DNA of 64,000 nucleotides from Microbispora rosea (GCF_900156315.1 NZ_FTNI01000022.1:91066-155065); one strand, 5' to 3'. Shown: positions 51,685-60,589, counted from the stretch's first letter. A program made the numbers and translations. The notes: generated by a model from the letters alone, not told the origin.

Positions 51685-52949
51685 CCGCGCACCTCCAATG
51701 CGCCGGCCGGCCGGTAGAGCCGGGCGGAGACGGCCGTCACGACGGCCACGAGGACGAGATTGCTCAGGGCGAAGGCCACCAGCCCGCCGGCCAGTCCCTG
51801 CCAGGCGATGAGCGCCGCCTGACAGGCGAGCGCGAGCGGCGTCCCGGCCAGCAGGCAGCCGATGAGCACCTTCGCCCCCCGCACTCCGTCCATGGTCAGG
51901 GCGACCTGCTGGAGGTTGAAGACCGTGTGCGCGCCGATCCCGAGCGCCGACAGCGCCATCAGGCCCAGCGAGTACGGATACTCGCCCCCCATGAGCAGGA
52001 AGAACACCGTGCTCGCCGCGAACGAGAACACGGCGGTCGCCGCGAACACCACCGGGGCGAGCCGGGCGATCCGCCGCATCACGGCGGGCTTGTCCGACGT
52101 GGCCAGCGTGGGCAGCAGCACCAGGCCGACCCCGTCGGTGAACACCACGCCGAGCAGCCGCTTGGGGAAGCCGTTGTAGACGGAGTAGACGCCGACGTCG
52201 GCCCGGGGCGCCCAGTGGTTGAGGAAGATGACGTCCACCCCGAACACCACCGCCGTGAGCGCCGCGATCGCGGTGACGTACGCGCCGTGCCGGTAGAGCG
52301 AGCGGGCCAGCGCCCACGACCAGGACCGGGGCACGACCTCGAACCCGGCGACGGAGACCAGGGCGAAGACCAGGTTGGTGCCGATCAGCGCGACCAGGTA
52401 GGGCTCGGCGTCCCGCACGCCGAAGACCAGCAGGCAGCATGCGGCGGCCCCCAGGTAGACGACGGCCACGGCGAGCTTGAGCCCGGCGACGAGGCGGAAG
52501 CGCTTCAGCCCGCGCAGGAAGCTCTCGGTGAGCTGGTTGAGCGTCATCGACAGCGCCAGCGCCAGCGCGAAGACGAGCGTGCGGGTGTCCACGCCGAGCG
52601 CGGCGGTCAGCAGCGGGGCGGCCGCGAGACCCGCGGCGAACACCGCCGTGCCCAGCACGAGTGTGGCCAGCAGCGCCGTCGTCACCAGGGCGGGCCGCGC
52701 CCCCGGCTCGGCCCGAGGCAACTCCTGGAACATGACGTAGTTGAGGCTCGTCAGCATGCCGACGGTGACGATCAGCGCGATCGACAGGACGACGGTGAAG
52801 TGGCCGAACGCGGCGGCGCCGACCCCTCGCGCGATCACGAGCGTGGTCGCGGCGGCCGTGCCGCTGGCCACGGTGCTCACCAGCGTGGGCCCGGCGGCCC
52901 AGCGGTGGGCGGCCAGGAGCCCGGCCGCCCGGTCCGTCAGCGCGCCCAC
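51681..52949 (-). CDS. Wzx-like lipid-linked oligosaccharide flippase
   Basis: A 422-residue integral membrane protein with about 12-14 hydrophobic segments, of the MOP/PST polysaccharide flippase superfamily. Characteristic parts are ARGVGAAAFGHFTVVLSIAL near the first helices, LTESFLRGLKRF in the middle and YSLGLMALSALGIGAHTVF late. It overlaps the GT4 gene by 4 bases and would carry the finished glycolipid outward. This makes the operon a candidate for an exported glycan. Confidence 0.87.
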   Translation of the reverse strand: MGALTDRAAGLLAAHRWAAGPTLVSTVASGTAAATTLVIARGVGAAAFGHFTVVLSIALIVTVGMLTSLNYVMFQELPRAEPGARPALVTTALLATLVLGTAVFAAGLAAAPLLTAALGVDTRTLVFALALALSMTLNQLTESFLRGLKRFRLVAGLKLAVAVVYLGAAACCLLVFGVRDAEPYLVALIGTNLVFALVSVAGFEVVPRSWSWALARSLYRHGAYVTAIAALTAVVFGVDVIFLNHWAPRADVGVYSVYNGFPKRLLGVVFTDGVGLVLLPTLATSDKPAVMRRIARLAPVVFAATAVFSFAASTVFFLLMGGEYPYSLGLMALSALGIGAHTVFNLQQVALTMDGVRGAKVLIGCLLAGTPLALACQAALIAWQGLAGGLVAFALSNLVLVAVVTAVSARLYRPAGALEVRG

Positions 52950-52953
52950 CCCG

Positions 52954-53730
52954 TCACGCCCACCGCAGGTGTGCCCGCCGGGCGAACTCGAGGTCGTCGG
53001 CCGTGTTGACGCCGCGCGCCTCGTCGGGGTCGGTCACCGGCACCACCGTCAGCGGCCAGTTCCGCTCCCGCGACAGGTAGGGCAGGAACGGCAGGAAGTT
53101 GACCTCCCCGGTGCGGGCGCCCACGGCCGCCTCGCCCAGGTAGCGGGTCCACTCCTCCCGGAGCCCCTCGGTGCTGAGGCCCGTGCTGAGGCCCGTGCTG
53201 AGGCAGAAGACGCCCACGTCGCTGAGCCCGCCGGGGCGGCACTCGTCGCCCTCCCGCGACTGGCGCACCCGCACCAGCGTCCCGGCGTCGTCGAGTTCGT
53301 ACTCCACGTACGGGTCGTCCATCGGCACCAGCGGGAGCGTGAACCCCTTCTCGTGCGCCCGGACGACGCGGCCGACCGTCTCGGGGGACAGGCCCGCCTG
53401 GTCGCCCCAGACCACGAGGATCGCGCCGTGGGCCTCCCAGTGCGGGGCGGCGCCGAAGATCGCGCCGCCCATCCCGGTGGGCCTGTCCTGCACGCTCACC
53501 GAGACCGCGCCGGCCGCGATCTGTTCCGCCGCCAGCGCGCGGAACGGCCCCTCACCGTGCGGGGACATCACGACGTGGACGTGCTCGACGTACGGCCGCA
53601 GCCGCTCGTGGAGCACGTGCCACACGGTGACGCCGTCGGCGATCTCCACCATGATCTTCGGGATGTCCAGGCCCAGGCGGGTGCCCCGCCCGGCCGCCGG
53701 GATCACCGCGCACAACCGTTCAGCCGGCAC
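52954..53730 (-). CDS. sugar-phosphate nucleotidyltransferase-like protein
   Basis: A 258-residue protein with the GlmU/NTP-transferase fold. The nucleotide-binding start is CAVIPAAGRGTRLG, with PKIMVEIAD (lysine for the phosphate) and VVWGDQAGLS (the metal-binding aspartate region). It overlaps the preceding HAD gene by 11 bases. A 12-bp tandem repeat (53171-53204) gives the peptide LSTGLSTGLSTEG, an odd flexible insertion likely to vary among strains. It may make the activated donor for the operon's glycosyltransferases. Confidence 0.85.
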   Translation of the reverse strand: MPAERLCAVIPAAGRGTRLGLDIPKIMVEIADGVTVWHVLHERLRPYVEHVHVVMSPHGEGPFRALAAEQIAAGAVSVSVQDRPTGMGGAIFGAAPHWEAHGAILVVWGDQAGLSPETVGRVVRAHEKGFTLPLVPMDDPYVEYELDDAGTLVRVRQSREGDECRPGGLSDVGVFCLSTGLSTGLSTEGLREEWTRYLGEAAVGARTGEVNFLPFLPYLSRERNWPLTVVPVTDPDEARGVNTADDLEFARRAHLRWA

Positions 53731-54382
53731 CGCCCACCTCCGCGAGCAGGAGAGACACGATCTGTTCCAGGTCGCGTACGGCCACCGCCCCGGGAGCGGG
53801 CTCCGCCGCGTGGACGTGCAGGGTCGTCAGGCCCGCGCCGACCGCCGACGCCACCCCGTGCGCGGAGTCCTCCAGCACCACGGCCGCGCCGGGGTCGAGC
53901 CCCCAGTGCGCGCACGCGTACGCGTAGAAGGCCGGGTCGGGCTTGCTCGCCGGGACGTCGTCGCTGGTGAGCACCCCCCGGAAGTACGCGCCCAGCGAGC
54001 CGGCCGCAAGCACCCGCGCGACCGACGCCCGGCTGCCGCTGGTGACGAGATAGGCGTCGCGGCCCCCGGCGACCAGACGGCCGAGCAGCCGCCGCGCGCC
54101 GGGGAACACGGCCACCGCGCCGGCTCGCTCGCGATACAGCCGCTGCTTGAGCCGGGCCAGCCGGTCCGCCTCCCCGCCGTCGCCCAGCAGGCGCACCGCC
54201 ACCTCGCGGGTGCTCGCGCCCGCGTGGTCGGCGTACCGGAAGGACGCGAGCCGGTCGGGCGCGACCTCGGCGATGGCCCGCAGGAAGGCCGCCTCGTGGG
54301 CCGGGCAGGAGTCCACGAGAGTGCCGTCGAGGTCGAAGAGCCAGACGCGGCGGGCACACGCGTCCGCCAGGAACGCCGTCAT
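53720..54382 (-). CDS. HAD-superfamily phosphatase
   Basis: A 220-residue HAD hydrolase. Motif I is FDLDGTLVDS, motif II is LVTSGSRASV, motif III/IV includes KPDPAFYAYA and VVLEDSAHGV. It resembles beta-phosphoglucomutase/phosphatase members of the GPH group. ATG 54382 overlaps the CofD-like stop by 4 bases. It could dephosphorylate an intermediate of the glycan pathway or the product of the CofD-like enzyme. Confidence 0.88.
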   Translation of the reverse strand: MTAFLADACARRVWLFDLDGTLVDSCPAHEAAFLRAIAEVAPDRLASFRYADHAGASTREVAVRLLGDGGEADRLARLKQRLYRERAGAVAVFPGARRLLGRLVAGGRDAYLVTSGSRASVARVLAAGSLGAYFRGVLTSDDVPASKPDPAFYAYACAHWGLDPGAAVVLEDSAHGVASAVGAGLTTLHVHAAEPAPGAVAVRDLEQIVSLLLAEVGGAG

Positions 54383-55587
54383 CGGGCCCGCACCAAGGCC
54401 GCCTCGTTCCTGATGGCGAGCAGGGCCTCCGCCGTGCGTCCTGGGTTGTGCAGGCCGGGACGGCCGGGGTGTTTCAGATCGGCGGTGATCCAGCGGGCCC
54501 CCGCCCATTCCCCCCGGTCGAGCACGCCGTACGGCACCGCCGGGGCGTCCGGCGCGGACGCGCGATGGCTCAGCACATGGGTCACCAGCCGCCGCCCGTT
54601 ACGGGGATCGCCGAGGTAGGCCAGCGTGCGGTCCACGAGGCCGGGCGCGCTCAGCCCCCGGACGTCGTGGTCGCTCCGGATGTTGACGACGAACACCTTG
54701 GCCGCCGCCCGGCTCCGCGCGACGGCGTCGGCCACGCCCGGCGTGAGATAGCTGGGCAGGAGCGAGGAGTGCGGGGTGCCGGGGCCGTAGACGATGAGGT
54801 CGGCGTCGCGGATCGCCTCAAGCGCCCGCGGGTTCGGCGTCACCTCGGCGCGCTCGCGGCCCAGGACCTCCCTGGTCCACGCGGGCGGCAGCGCCTCCAA
54901 CTCGGCCCGCCGCCGCGCGCCGAGCGGCTCGCGCAGCAGGAACAGGTCGGTGATCACTCCGGGGCCCTGCGGCGCGACGATGTCGGCCTCGTCGGCCAGC
55001 AGGCTGCCGTCGCCCCGGAGCGCGGCCAGGAAGGCGTTCTCCCCGTTGGTCACGTTGAGCAGCCGCACGGTGGAGCCGAACGTGCGGGCACAGGCGTCGG
55101 CGGCGGCGTTGAAGTCCCGGCCGAGCCGCAGGTAGGCCCCCGCGAACACGAGGTTGCCGAGCGCGCAGTCGGCGAGGTCGAGCCCGTGCGGATACGCGGC
55201 GAGCCGCCGGGCGAACACACGCAGGTCGGCCGTGACGGCCTCGCGGGCCGCCTCCGGCAGCGCGGCGAACGGATCGCGGCGCGCGGCGATCGACTCGATG
55301 ACGGCGGTGAGCCCCGCGGGGGTCGTCCCGCCCGGCAGCCGGTGTTCGAGCACGGTCGCCAGCGCGGCCTGCGCGGGATCGGCGGGGTCGAGGTGGAGCA
55401 GGAGGTTCTTGCGGAAGTCCGACGGCCCGAGCATCCCGGGCAGATAGCGCCGCAGCGCGCCGGTGGAAAGGCCGTTGTCGTAGCCGTTCACGATCAGCGA
55501 CAGGCCGACGCCCGGAGTGCCCAGCATGCCCCTCGCGATGCCGGCCGCCCCTCTGCCGCCGCTGAACATCGTCACCGCGACGTTCAT
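54379..55587 (-). CDS. CofD/YvcK-like protein in a glycan operon
   Basis: A 402-residue protein of the CofD/YvcK (2-phospho-L-lactate transferase/gluconeogenesis factor) family. FSGGRGAAGIARGML replaces the nucleotide-binding loop, followed by NGYDNGLSTGALRRYLPGML, ALGNLVFAGAYLRLG, LIVYGPGTPHSSLLPSYLTP, and NIRSDHDVRG. True CofD acts with CofC and CofE in F420 synthesis; neither lies nearby. The gene overlaps the HAD and GT2 genes by 4 bases each. I infer a phosphotransfer or regulatory role in the glycan pathway, which has not to my knowledge been described. Confidence 0.78.
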   Translation of the reverse strand: MNVAVTMFSGGRGAAGIARGMLGTPGVGLSLIVNGYDNGLSTGALRRYLPGMLGPSDFRKNLLLHLDPADPAQAALATVLEHRLPGGTTPAGLTAVIESIAARRDPFAALPEAAREAVTADLRVFARRLAAYPHGLDLADCALGNLVFAGAYLRLGRDFNAAADACARTFGSTVRLLNVTNGENAFLAALRGDGSLLADEADIVAPQGPGVITDLFLLREPLGARRRAELEALPPAWTREVLGRERAEVTPNPRALEAIRDADLIVYGPGTPHSSLLPSYLTPGVADAVARSRAAAKVFVVNIRSDHDVRGLSAPGLVDRTLAYLGDPRNGRRLVTHVLSHRASAPDAPAVPYGVLDRGEWAGARWITADLKHPGRPGLHNPGRTAEALLAIRNEAALVRAR

Positions 55588-56354
55588 CGGGTCTCCTCAC
55601 GCGCGGACGGCCGGCGCAGGACCCCCCGGCGCAGCAACCAGTGGCGGTAGCCGAGATAGGCGACGAACAGGGCCCGGTCGCGGGCGCCGCGCCAGTATCG
55701 CCAGCCGCGCGCGCCGCCGCCGCGCTCCCGGTGCTCGATCGGGACCTCCACCCACTCGTGGCCCATCTCGGCGACCCGCGCGGTGATCTCGGTCGAGCAG
55801 TTCATCCCGGCCGACTCCAGCGGCAGCGATCGGAAGAGCGGGCCGTGCACCACCTTGAAGATCGAGTTGAAGTCGCGGTAGCGCGTGCGGTGCAGCAGGT
55901 TGCTGACCGCGCCGCTGGCCGCCGACCCCCATCGGTAGGCCACGCCGTCGGCCTTCCTGATCCGGGCGCCGGAGAACGCCAGGGCCTCCCCGGCCTGGAC
56001 GCGCGGCAGGACGCGGTCGAGGTTGGCGATCGGGAACTGGCCGTCGGAGTCGAGCAGCACCACCCAGTCGAGCCGGGTGTGGGCGATCGCGGCGGCGATG
56101 GCCGCGCCCGCGCCGCGGTTGCGCTCGAACGTGACGACGACGAGCCGCGGGCACCGGTCCCGCAGGCCGGCCAGGATCTCGCCGGTCGCGTCCACGCTCC
56201 CGTCGTCGCAGACGACGATCTCCCAGTCGCCCACGGCCGGGGCGTTCTCCAGGTAGTCCTGCCATTCGCCCACCACCGCCGCGATGGTGTCCGCCTCGTT
56301 GTACGCGGGCGCGGCCACGGAGATGCTCACGGAGATGTCGACGGCGACGCTCAC
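55584..56354 (-). CDS. DPM1-like family 2 glycosyltransferase
   Basis: A 256-residue GT2 enzyme similar to dolichol-phosphate mannose synthases. The donor site is VAAPAYNEADTIAAVV with VVCDDGSVDATGEI, and the metal site is VLLDSDGQFPIANLDRVLP. It lacks the C-terminal membrane domain of many relatives but has SAASGAVSNLLHRTRYRDFN and a basic C-terminal end (LRRGVLRRPSAREE). It overlaps both neighbours by 4 bases. It would transfer a sugar to polyprenyl phosphate. Confidence 0.9.
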   Translation of the reverse strand: MSVAVDISVSISVAAPAYNEADTIAAVVGEWQDYLENAPAVGDWEIVVCDDGSVDATGEILAGLRDRCPRLVVVTFERNRGAGAAIAAAIAHTRLDWVVLLDSDGQFPIANLDRVLPRVQAGEALAFSGARIRKADGVAYRWGSAASGAVSNLLHRTRYRDFNSIFKVVHGPLFRSLPLESAGMNCSTEITARVAEMGHEWVEVPIEHRERGGGARGWRYWRGARDRALFVAYLGYRHWLLRRGVLRRPSAREETR

Positions 56355-57061
56355 GGGTCACCCGCCCCGAGCAGGCGGCCGATCCAGCGGTCGAGGGGAA
56401 GCAGGTTGACCCCGACGATGATCGGGACGTGCACCAGCGCGAACACGATCGTCGCGCCGAAGGAGATCGGCCCCCCGGTGAAGAGGTTGATGTGCGGTGC
56501 GTCGATGACCTCGGGAATGGCGACCGGGTTGACGACGAACCACATGAGGTCGAGGAAGCCCGAGAACACGATGAGGACCCCGGTCAGCATGATCTTCAGG
56601 CAGCGGCCCGGGGTGCCCCCGCCGATGCGGTAGGCGGCGGCGACCGTGAGCACGATGCCCGGATAGAGCAGCAGATAGAGGTGCGTGTAGAAGCTGTCGC
56701 CCTGGGCCCGAGCGCCGTCGCCGTAATAGAACCAGCTGATCCGCGGGATGAGATAGCCGGTGAAGAAGACGAACGGCACGTAGAGCAGCCAGTTCAGCCG
56801 TGGCGACACCCAGGGGAAGACCGCGATCGCCACGCACAGGCAGGCGAACGCGACCAGCTTGGCCACCAGCTCCCAGGGCGAGCCGATCTCTCTCGCGTGC
56901 GGCGTGGCCAGCCACACGAAGGCGAAGCCGAGCGCCCCGACGGCCAGGGCCATCCACCACAGGTGGGGCGCCCAGGGGCGGGAGCCGGCGCGGACGACGT
57001 CCGACGGAACATTTCCGTCGAGATGCGGCCCGGACGGAGGACTTTTGCCGAATGCCGTCAT
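56351..57061 (-). CDS. seven-helix membrane protein of unknown function
   Basis: A 236-residue integral membrane protein, first gene of the operon. ATG 57061 is the first convincing start. The chain contains about six to seven hydrophobic segments (MALAVGALGFAFVWLATPHA, LVAFACLCVAIAVFPWV, LYLLLYPGIVLTVAAAYRIG). A segment NLFTGGPISFGATIVFALVH is distinctive, but I do not recognise the family. It overlaps the following GT2 gene by 4 bases. The CebR-type box is about 80 bases upstream. Confidence 0.72.
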   Translation of the reverse strand: MTAFGKSPPSGPHLDGNVPSDVVRAGSRPWAPHLWWMALAVGALGFAFVWLATPHAREIGSPWELVAKLVAFACLCVAIAVFPWVSPRLNWLLYVPFVFFTGYLIPRISWFYYGDGARAQGDSFYTHLYLLLYPGIVLTVAAAYRIGGGTPGRCLKIMLTGVLIVFSGFLDLMWFVVNPVAIPEVIDAPHINLFTGGPISFGATIVFALVHVPIIVGVNLLPLDRWIGRLLGAGDP

Positions 57062-57141
57062 GGAGACGCGGCACCTTCCTTCCAACGTGCCCTCAGGGCA
57101 GGCGTGCCGGATGGCGCTGCGGAGAATGCAGCCAGGAGAGC

Positions 57142-57153
57142 GGGAGCGCTCCC
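57142..57153. promoter_or_regulatory. CebR-type operator upstream of the glycan operon
   Basis: GGGAGCGCTCCC is a perfect 12-bp palindrome; within the 14-bp consensus it differs from 48542-48555 only at the first base (C for T). It is 81 bases upstream of the first gene of the operon (57061). A TATAAT on the minus strand (57264-57269) lies further upstream. Confidence 0.75.
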
Positions 57154-57445
57154 ACGCATTATGTCATTCTCATCCGGAAATGCGTCCGCGCTACCGGATA
57201 TTGGACACAGTGCGCGGATATTCGTGACATCTGCGCTGGTCAGACAGGGTACAAGGTGACAAAATTATACTGACGGGTAGTTGAATCCGGCGCTATCTCC
57301 GCAATTCAATCGCATTACGGACAATGTCAACCCTGTTTGCGGGCATATGTCAATTCCGGAGCGATCCTATTTCGTCCGTCCGCAATCCCGGAAATGGACT
57401 CCTGAGCCGACCGGCCCAGGAGCCCTCAAGAGTCCTCAAGAGTCC
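57154..57445. other. non-coding stretch between the glycan operon and the serine hydrolase gene
   Basis: Nearly 300 bases, part of the 384-base spacer 57062-57445, without a credible gene. It is more AT-rich than its surroundings. A TATAAT on the minus strand (57264-57269) may be a -10 element for the operon. A hairpin (CTCCTG 57399-57404 with CAGGAG 57417-57422) may terminate the serine hydrolase gene. A short direct repeat (gagtcctcaa) follows at about 57428-57450. Confidence 0.4.
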
Positions 57446-58630
57446 TCAGGAGGCGAAGGCAGCCAGGCCTACGGTCTGCAGCATGGCCGAGTCGCCCTTG
57501 GTGGTCGAGCCCACCGAGACGACCACCCTGCGCTTGAGGTCGCGGGTGGCGAACATGCCGGTGCTGTAGCCGTACCTGCTGCCGGTCTTGCCGTAGATCG
57601 TCACGCCGCCGGGCAGGGTCATCACCGACATGCCCATGGTGTACGCCGCGGGCTGGTCGTCGGACGGGTCGTCGTTGCCGTCGTACATCGGCACGCCCTT
57701 CGGCAGCGTGAACATGTTGTCCAGCAGGGCGGGCTTCAGCAGCCTGCCGCGGAACAGCGCGACCATGAACCGGTCGAGGTCCGCGGTGGTCGAGATCATC
57801 TCTCCGGCCGCCCAGGGCATCGTCTGGCTCATCTCGGTGACGTCCACCAGCGTTCCGTCGACCGCCATGTAGCCCTTGGCGTGCGGGCCGGGGATGCGCA
57901 CGTCCTCGCCCGGGATCGTGGTGTGCCGCAGGCCGAGTGGGCGGATGATCCGCGCGCGCACCGCGTCGCCGTACGGCCGGCCGGTGACCTTCTCGATCAG
58001 CATGCCGAGGACGATGGTGTTGGTGTTGAGGTAGTGCTGCTTGGTGCCCGGCGTGAACTCCATCGCGTTCTTCGCCACCCCGTCCATCCACCGCTGGGGC
58101 GTCCACGTGTCGAACCGGTGGTCGAGGATCCACTGGTCGTCGCCGGGCAGGGTCGGGCTGGGCAGGCCGCTCGTGTGGTTCAGCAGCTGCGCGACCGTCA
58201 CGGACGGGTAGCTCGCGGGCAGCAGCCCGGGCAGGTAGTGCTGCACCGTGCCGTCGAGGTCGATCTTCCCTTCGCCCACGAGCTGGAGGACCACGGTGGC
58301 GGTGAACACCTTGGTCACGCTGCCGATCCGGAACCGGGCGCCGTCCGGCACCCGGCCGCCGGTCCGTACGTCGCGCACCCCCGACGAGCCCGTCCAGGAG
58401 CCCGCCTCGCCCCGCACCCGGACGAGGGAGTAGGTCGCCTGCCCGTTCGGCAGGCCGGAGATGGACCGGCACAGGGCCGCGGCGTCGAGGGCGGGCAGCG
58501 ACGTCGGCGCCGAAGGCCGGGTGGCGGCGGAACACCTGGCGGCGGGAGCCGCGGCCGCCGCGGCCGGAACGGCGACGGCGGGGATGGTGACCGCGGCGGC
58601 CAGAGCGAGGGTGACGACCTTCGTGAACAC
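57446..58630 (-). CDS. secreted serine beta-lactamase/D-alanyl-D-alanine carboxypeptidase-like protein
   Basis: A 394-residue exported serine hydrolase of the class C/EstB/DD-peptidase fold. GTG 58630 (GGAGA upstream) gives a clean signal peptide (to about PAAAAAAPAA). Active-site motifs are SVTK (S104, K107), YLN (Y200, N202) and the KTG-like GKTGSRYG. The N-terminal part includes cysteines C33 and C54 that could pair. It probably cleaves cell-wall peptides, or esters; true beta-lactam resistance cannot be claimed. Confidence 0.9.
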   Translation of the reverse strand: MFTKVVTLALAAAVTIPAVAVPAAAAAAPAARCSAATRPSAPTSLPALDAAALCRSISGLPNGQATYSLVRVRGEAGSWTGSSGVRDVRTGGRVPDGARFRIGSVTKVFTATVVLQLVGEGKIDLDGTVQHYLPGLLPASYPSVTVAQLLNHTSGLPSPTLPGDDQWILDHRFDTWTPQRWMDGVAKNAMEFTPGTKQHYLNTNTIVLGMLIEKVTGRPYGDAVRARIIRPLGLRHTTIPGEDVRIPGPHAKGYMAVDGTLVDVTEMSQTMPWAAGEMISTTADLDRFMVALFRGRLLKPALLDNMFTLPKGVPMYDGNDDPSDDQPAAYTMGMSVMTLPGGVTIYGKTGSRYGYSTGMFATRDLKRRVVVSVGSTTKGDSAMLQTVGLAAFAS

Positions 58631-58739
58631 GCAGTTCTCCTTGAGGGATCTCGTTCGGGGATGACCCCATCGTTTCGGGACACACCCCTCGCGGAGATCG
58701 CCCACATCGGCGATCTTCCTTCCCCCCCGCGCGAGGGAG

Positions 58740-59402
58740 TCAGCTCCCCGGAAGGATGAGCCCCGACTCGTAGGCGCGGATCACCGCCTGCACCCGGTCG
58801 CGCAGGCCCAGCTTGGACAGCACGTTGCTGACGTGCGTCTTCACCGTGTGCTCGCTGACGACGAGGCGCCCGGCGATCTCGGCGTTCGACAGCCCGCGCC
58901 CGAGCAGCTCCAGCGTCTCCCGCTCGCGGGCGGTGAGCGCGTCCAGACCGGCCGGAGCGGGCCGCGGCCTGGCCCTGCTCACCATGTCGCCGATCAGGCG
59001 GCGGGTGACCGAGGGCGCGAGCAGCGACTCCCCCGCCGCGACGACGCGTACGGCGTGCACGAGGTCGTCGCGGCGCACGTCTTTCAGCAGGAAGCCGCTG
59101 GCCCCCGCGTACAGGGCGTCGTAGACGTAGTCGTCCTGGTCGAACGTGGTCAGCATGACCACCCTGCAGCCGGTCTCGGCCGCTATGACCTTCGCGGCCT
59201 CGATGCCGTCCATACGCGGCATCCGGATGTCGAGGAGCACGACGTCGGGCCGCAGCGCCCGCACGGCCTCGACGGCGGCCCGGCCGTCGCCGGCCTCGCC
59301 GACGACCTCGATGTCCGGCTGCGCGTCCAGGATCATGGCGAACCCGCCGCGGACGAGTTCCTGGTCGTCCGCCACCACCACTCTGATCACCGGGCCGATC
59401 AC
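58740..59402 (-). CDS. NarL/LuxR-type response regulator
   Basis: A 220-residue response regulator. Receiver domain: VVVADDQELVRGGF, phospho-acceptor D58 in VVLLDIRMPRMDG and conserved K in GFLLKDV. The C-terminal LuxR-type helix-turn-helix is LTARERETLELLGRGLSNAE-IAGRLVVSEHTVKTHVSNVL. GTG 59402 overlaps the kinase stop by 4 bases. It forms a pair with the kinase upstream; target genes are unknown, though the serine hydrolase downstream or the importer upstream are possible. Confidence 0.95.
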   Translation of the reverse strand: MIGPVIRVVVADDQELVRGGFAMILDAQPDIEVVGEAGDGRAAVEAVRALRPDVVLLDIRMPRMDGIEAAKVIAAETGCRVVMLTTFDQDDYVYDALYAGASGFLLKDVRRDDLVHAVRVVAAGESLLAPSVTRRLIGDMVSRARPRPAPAGLDALTARERETLELLGRGLSNAEIAGRLVVSEHTVKTHVSNVLSKLGLRDRVQAVIRAYESGLILPGS

Positions 59403-60589
59403 CGGGCCACCGCCGTCTCCACGAGCGGGAGCCGTACGGTGACCCGGAAGCCGGCGCCGTCCGGCCCGGGACCGAAGGCGGCCCGGCCACCGCAGGCGGC
59501 GGCCCGCTCCCTGATGCCGATCAGCCCGTTGCCGCCGGCCGCCGGGCTCGGCGTTCCCGGCCCGCGTCCGTCGTCGATGACAGTGATCACGAGAGCGTCG
59601 TCCTCCCAGTCGACCGCCACGGTCGCCGACGCGGCCCGGGCGTGCTTGACGATGTTGGTAAGCGATTCCTGGACGACCCGATAGGCCGCGACGTCGAGGT
59701 CCGGAGGGACCGGCCGCGGTCGTCCCCGCACGGTGAGCGTCGTGCGCGGCCCGGTCGCGGACACCGCGGCGACCAGTTCGGGCACCCTGGCGAGCGTCGG
59801 CTGCGGACCCCGGGACGCCTCGGTCTCCTTGAGGACCCCGAGCATCCGCCTGAGCTGCGCCATCGCGTCCCGGCCCGCCGCCGCGATCGCGTCGAAGGTC
59901 TTCTCCGCCCGTTCGGGGTCGCCGCGCACGACCACCGGTCCGGCCTCGGCCTGCACGACCATCAGGCTGACCGCGTGCGCGAGGATGTCGTGCATGTCGC
60001 GGGCGATCCTGGCCCGCTCCCGCTCCGCCGCCCGCTCGGCCTCGATCTCCTTCTGCCGTTCGAGCTGCACGGCCCGTGCCTCCAGCGCGGCGGAGTACGC
60101 CTTCCGCATCGCGGCGGCCCGGCCGACGGCGTACGCACCGGCCCAGAGGACCACGCCGCGCGCCGTGGTGGCGAGTCCGGTCTGGATGAGGAATCCCAGA
60201 CCGACGAAGGCCGCGGCCAGATAACGGCGCACGGGCGGACTCTTCTCCGCGACCGTGTACATCGCGACCAGCGAGCCGAACCAGATGGGCTGTGCGGGCT
60301 GGATCGGGTCGTACAACGCGTACCAGCCCATGGAGACGGCGACGACGAGGTGGCAGGTCACGGGCATGCGCCGCCGCCACAGCAGCGGGATCGAGGCCCC
60401 GAGCACCGGCAGATACTCGGCGACGGTCCAGGGCGGGCGGCCGGGAGCCGGCTGGGTGAAGAGGAAGGGCGCGGACTGACCGGCGAGCACCGCCAGCACG
60501 AGGACCGCGTCCACGACGGGCGGGGGCAGGCCCCGCAATCGGCTCTTCAATCGGCTCTGCAATCGGGACTTCAAGGACGACAGTGACAC
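59399..60589 (-). CDS. NarL-type sensor histidine kinase
   Basis: A 396-residue kinase. The N-terminal half has about five membrane segments (about 25-155). The HisKA_3 motif is RARIARDMHDILAHAVSLM with H200 as the phosphorylated residue; the ATP-binding domain has VQESLTNIVKHARA (N-box), VIDDGRGPGTP (D-box) and GLIGIRERAAACGG (G-box). The N-terminus repeats KSRLQSRLKSRLRG because of a 12-bp tandem repeat (60537-60572), of unclear significance. The start is GTG 60589 without a clear ribosome site. Confidence 0.93.
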   Translation of the reverse strand: MSLSSLKSRLQSRLKSRLRGLPPPVVDAVLVLAVLAGQSAPFLFTQPAPGRPPWTVAEYLPVLGASIPLLWRRRMPVTCHLVVAVSMGWYALYDPIQPAQPIWFGSLVAMYTVAEKSPPVRRYLAAAFVGLGFLIQTGLATTARGVVLWAGAYAVGRAAAMRKAYSAALEARAVQLERQKEIEAERAAERERARIARDMHDILAHAVSLMVVQAEAGPVVVRGDPERAEKTFDAIAAAGRDAMAQLRRMLGVLKETEASRGPQPTLARVPELVAAVSATGPRTTLTVRGRPRPVPPDLDVAAYRVVQESLTNIVKHARAASATVAVDWEDDALVITVIDDGRGPGTPSPAAGGNGLIGIRERAAACGGRAAFGPGPDGAGFRVTVRLPLVETAVAR

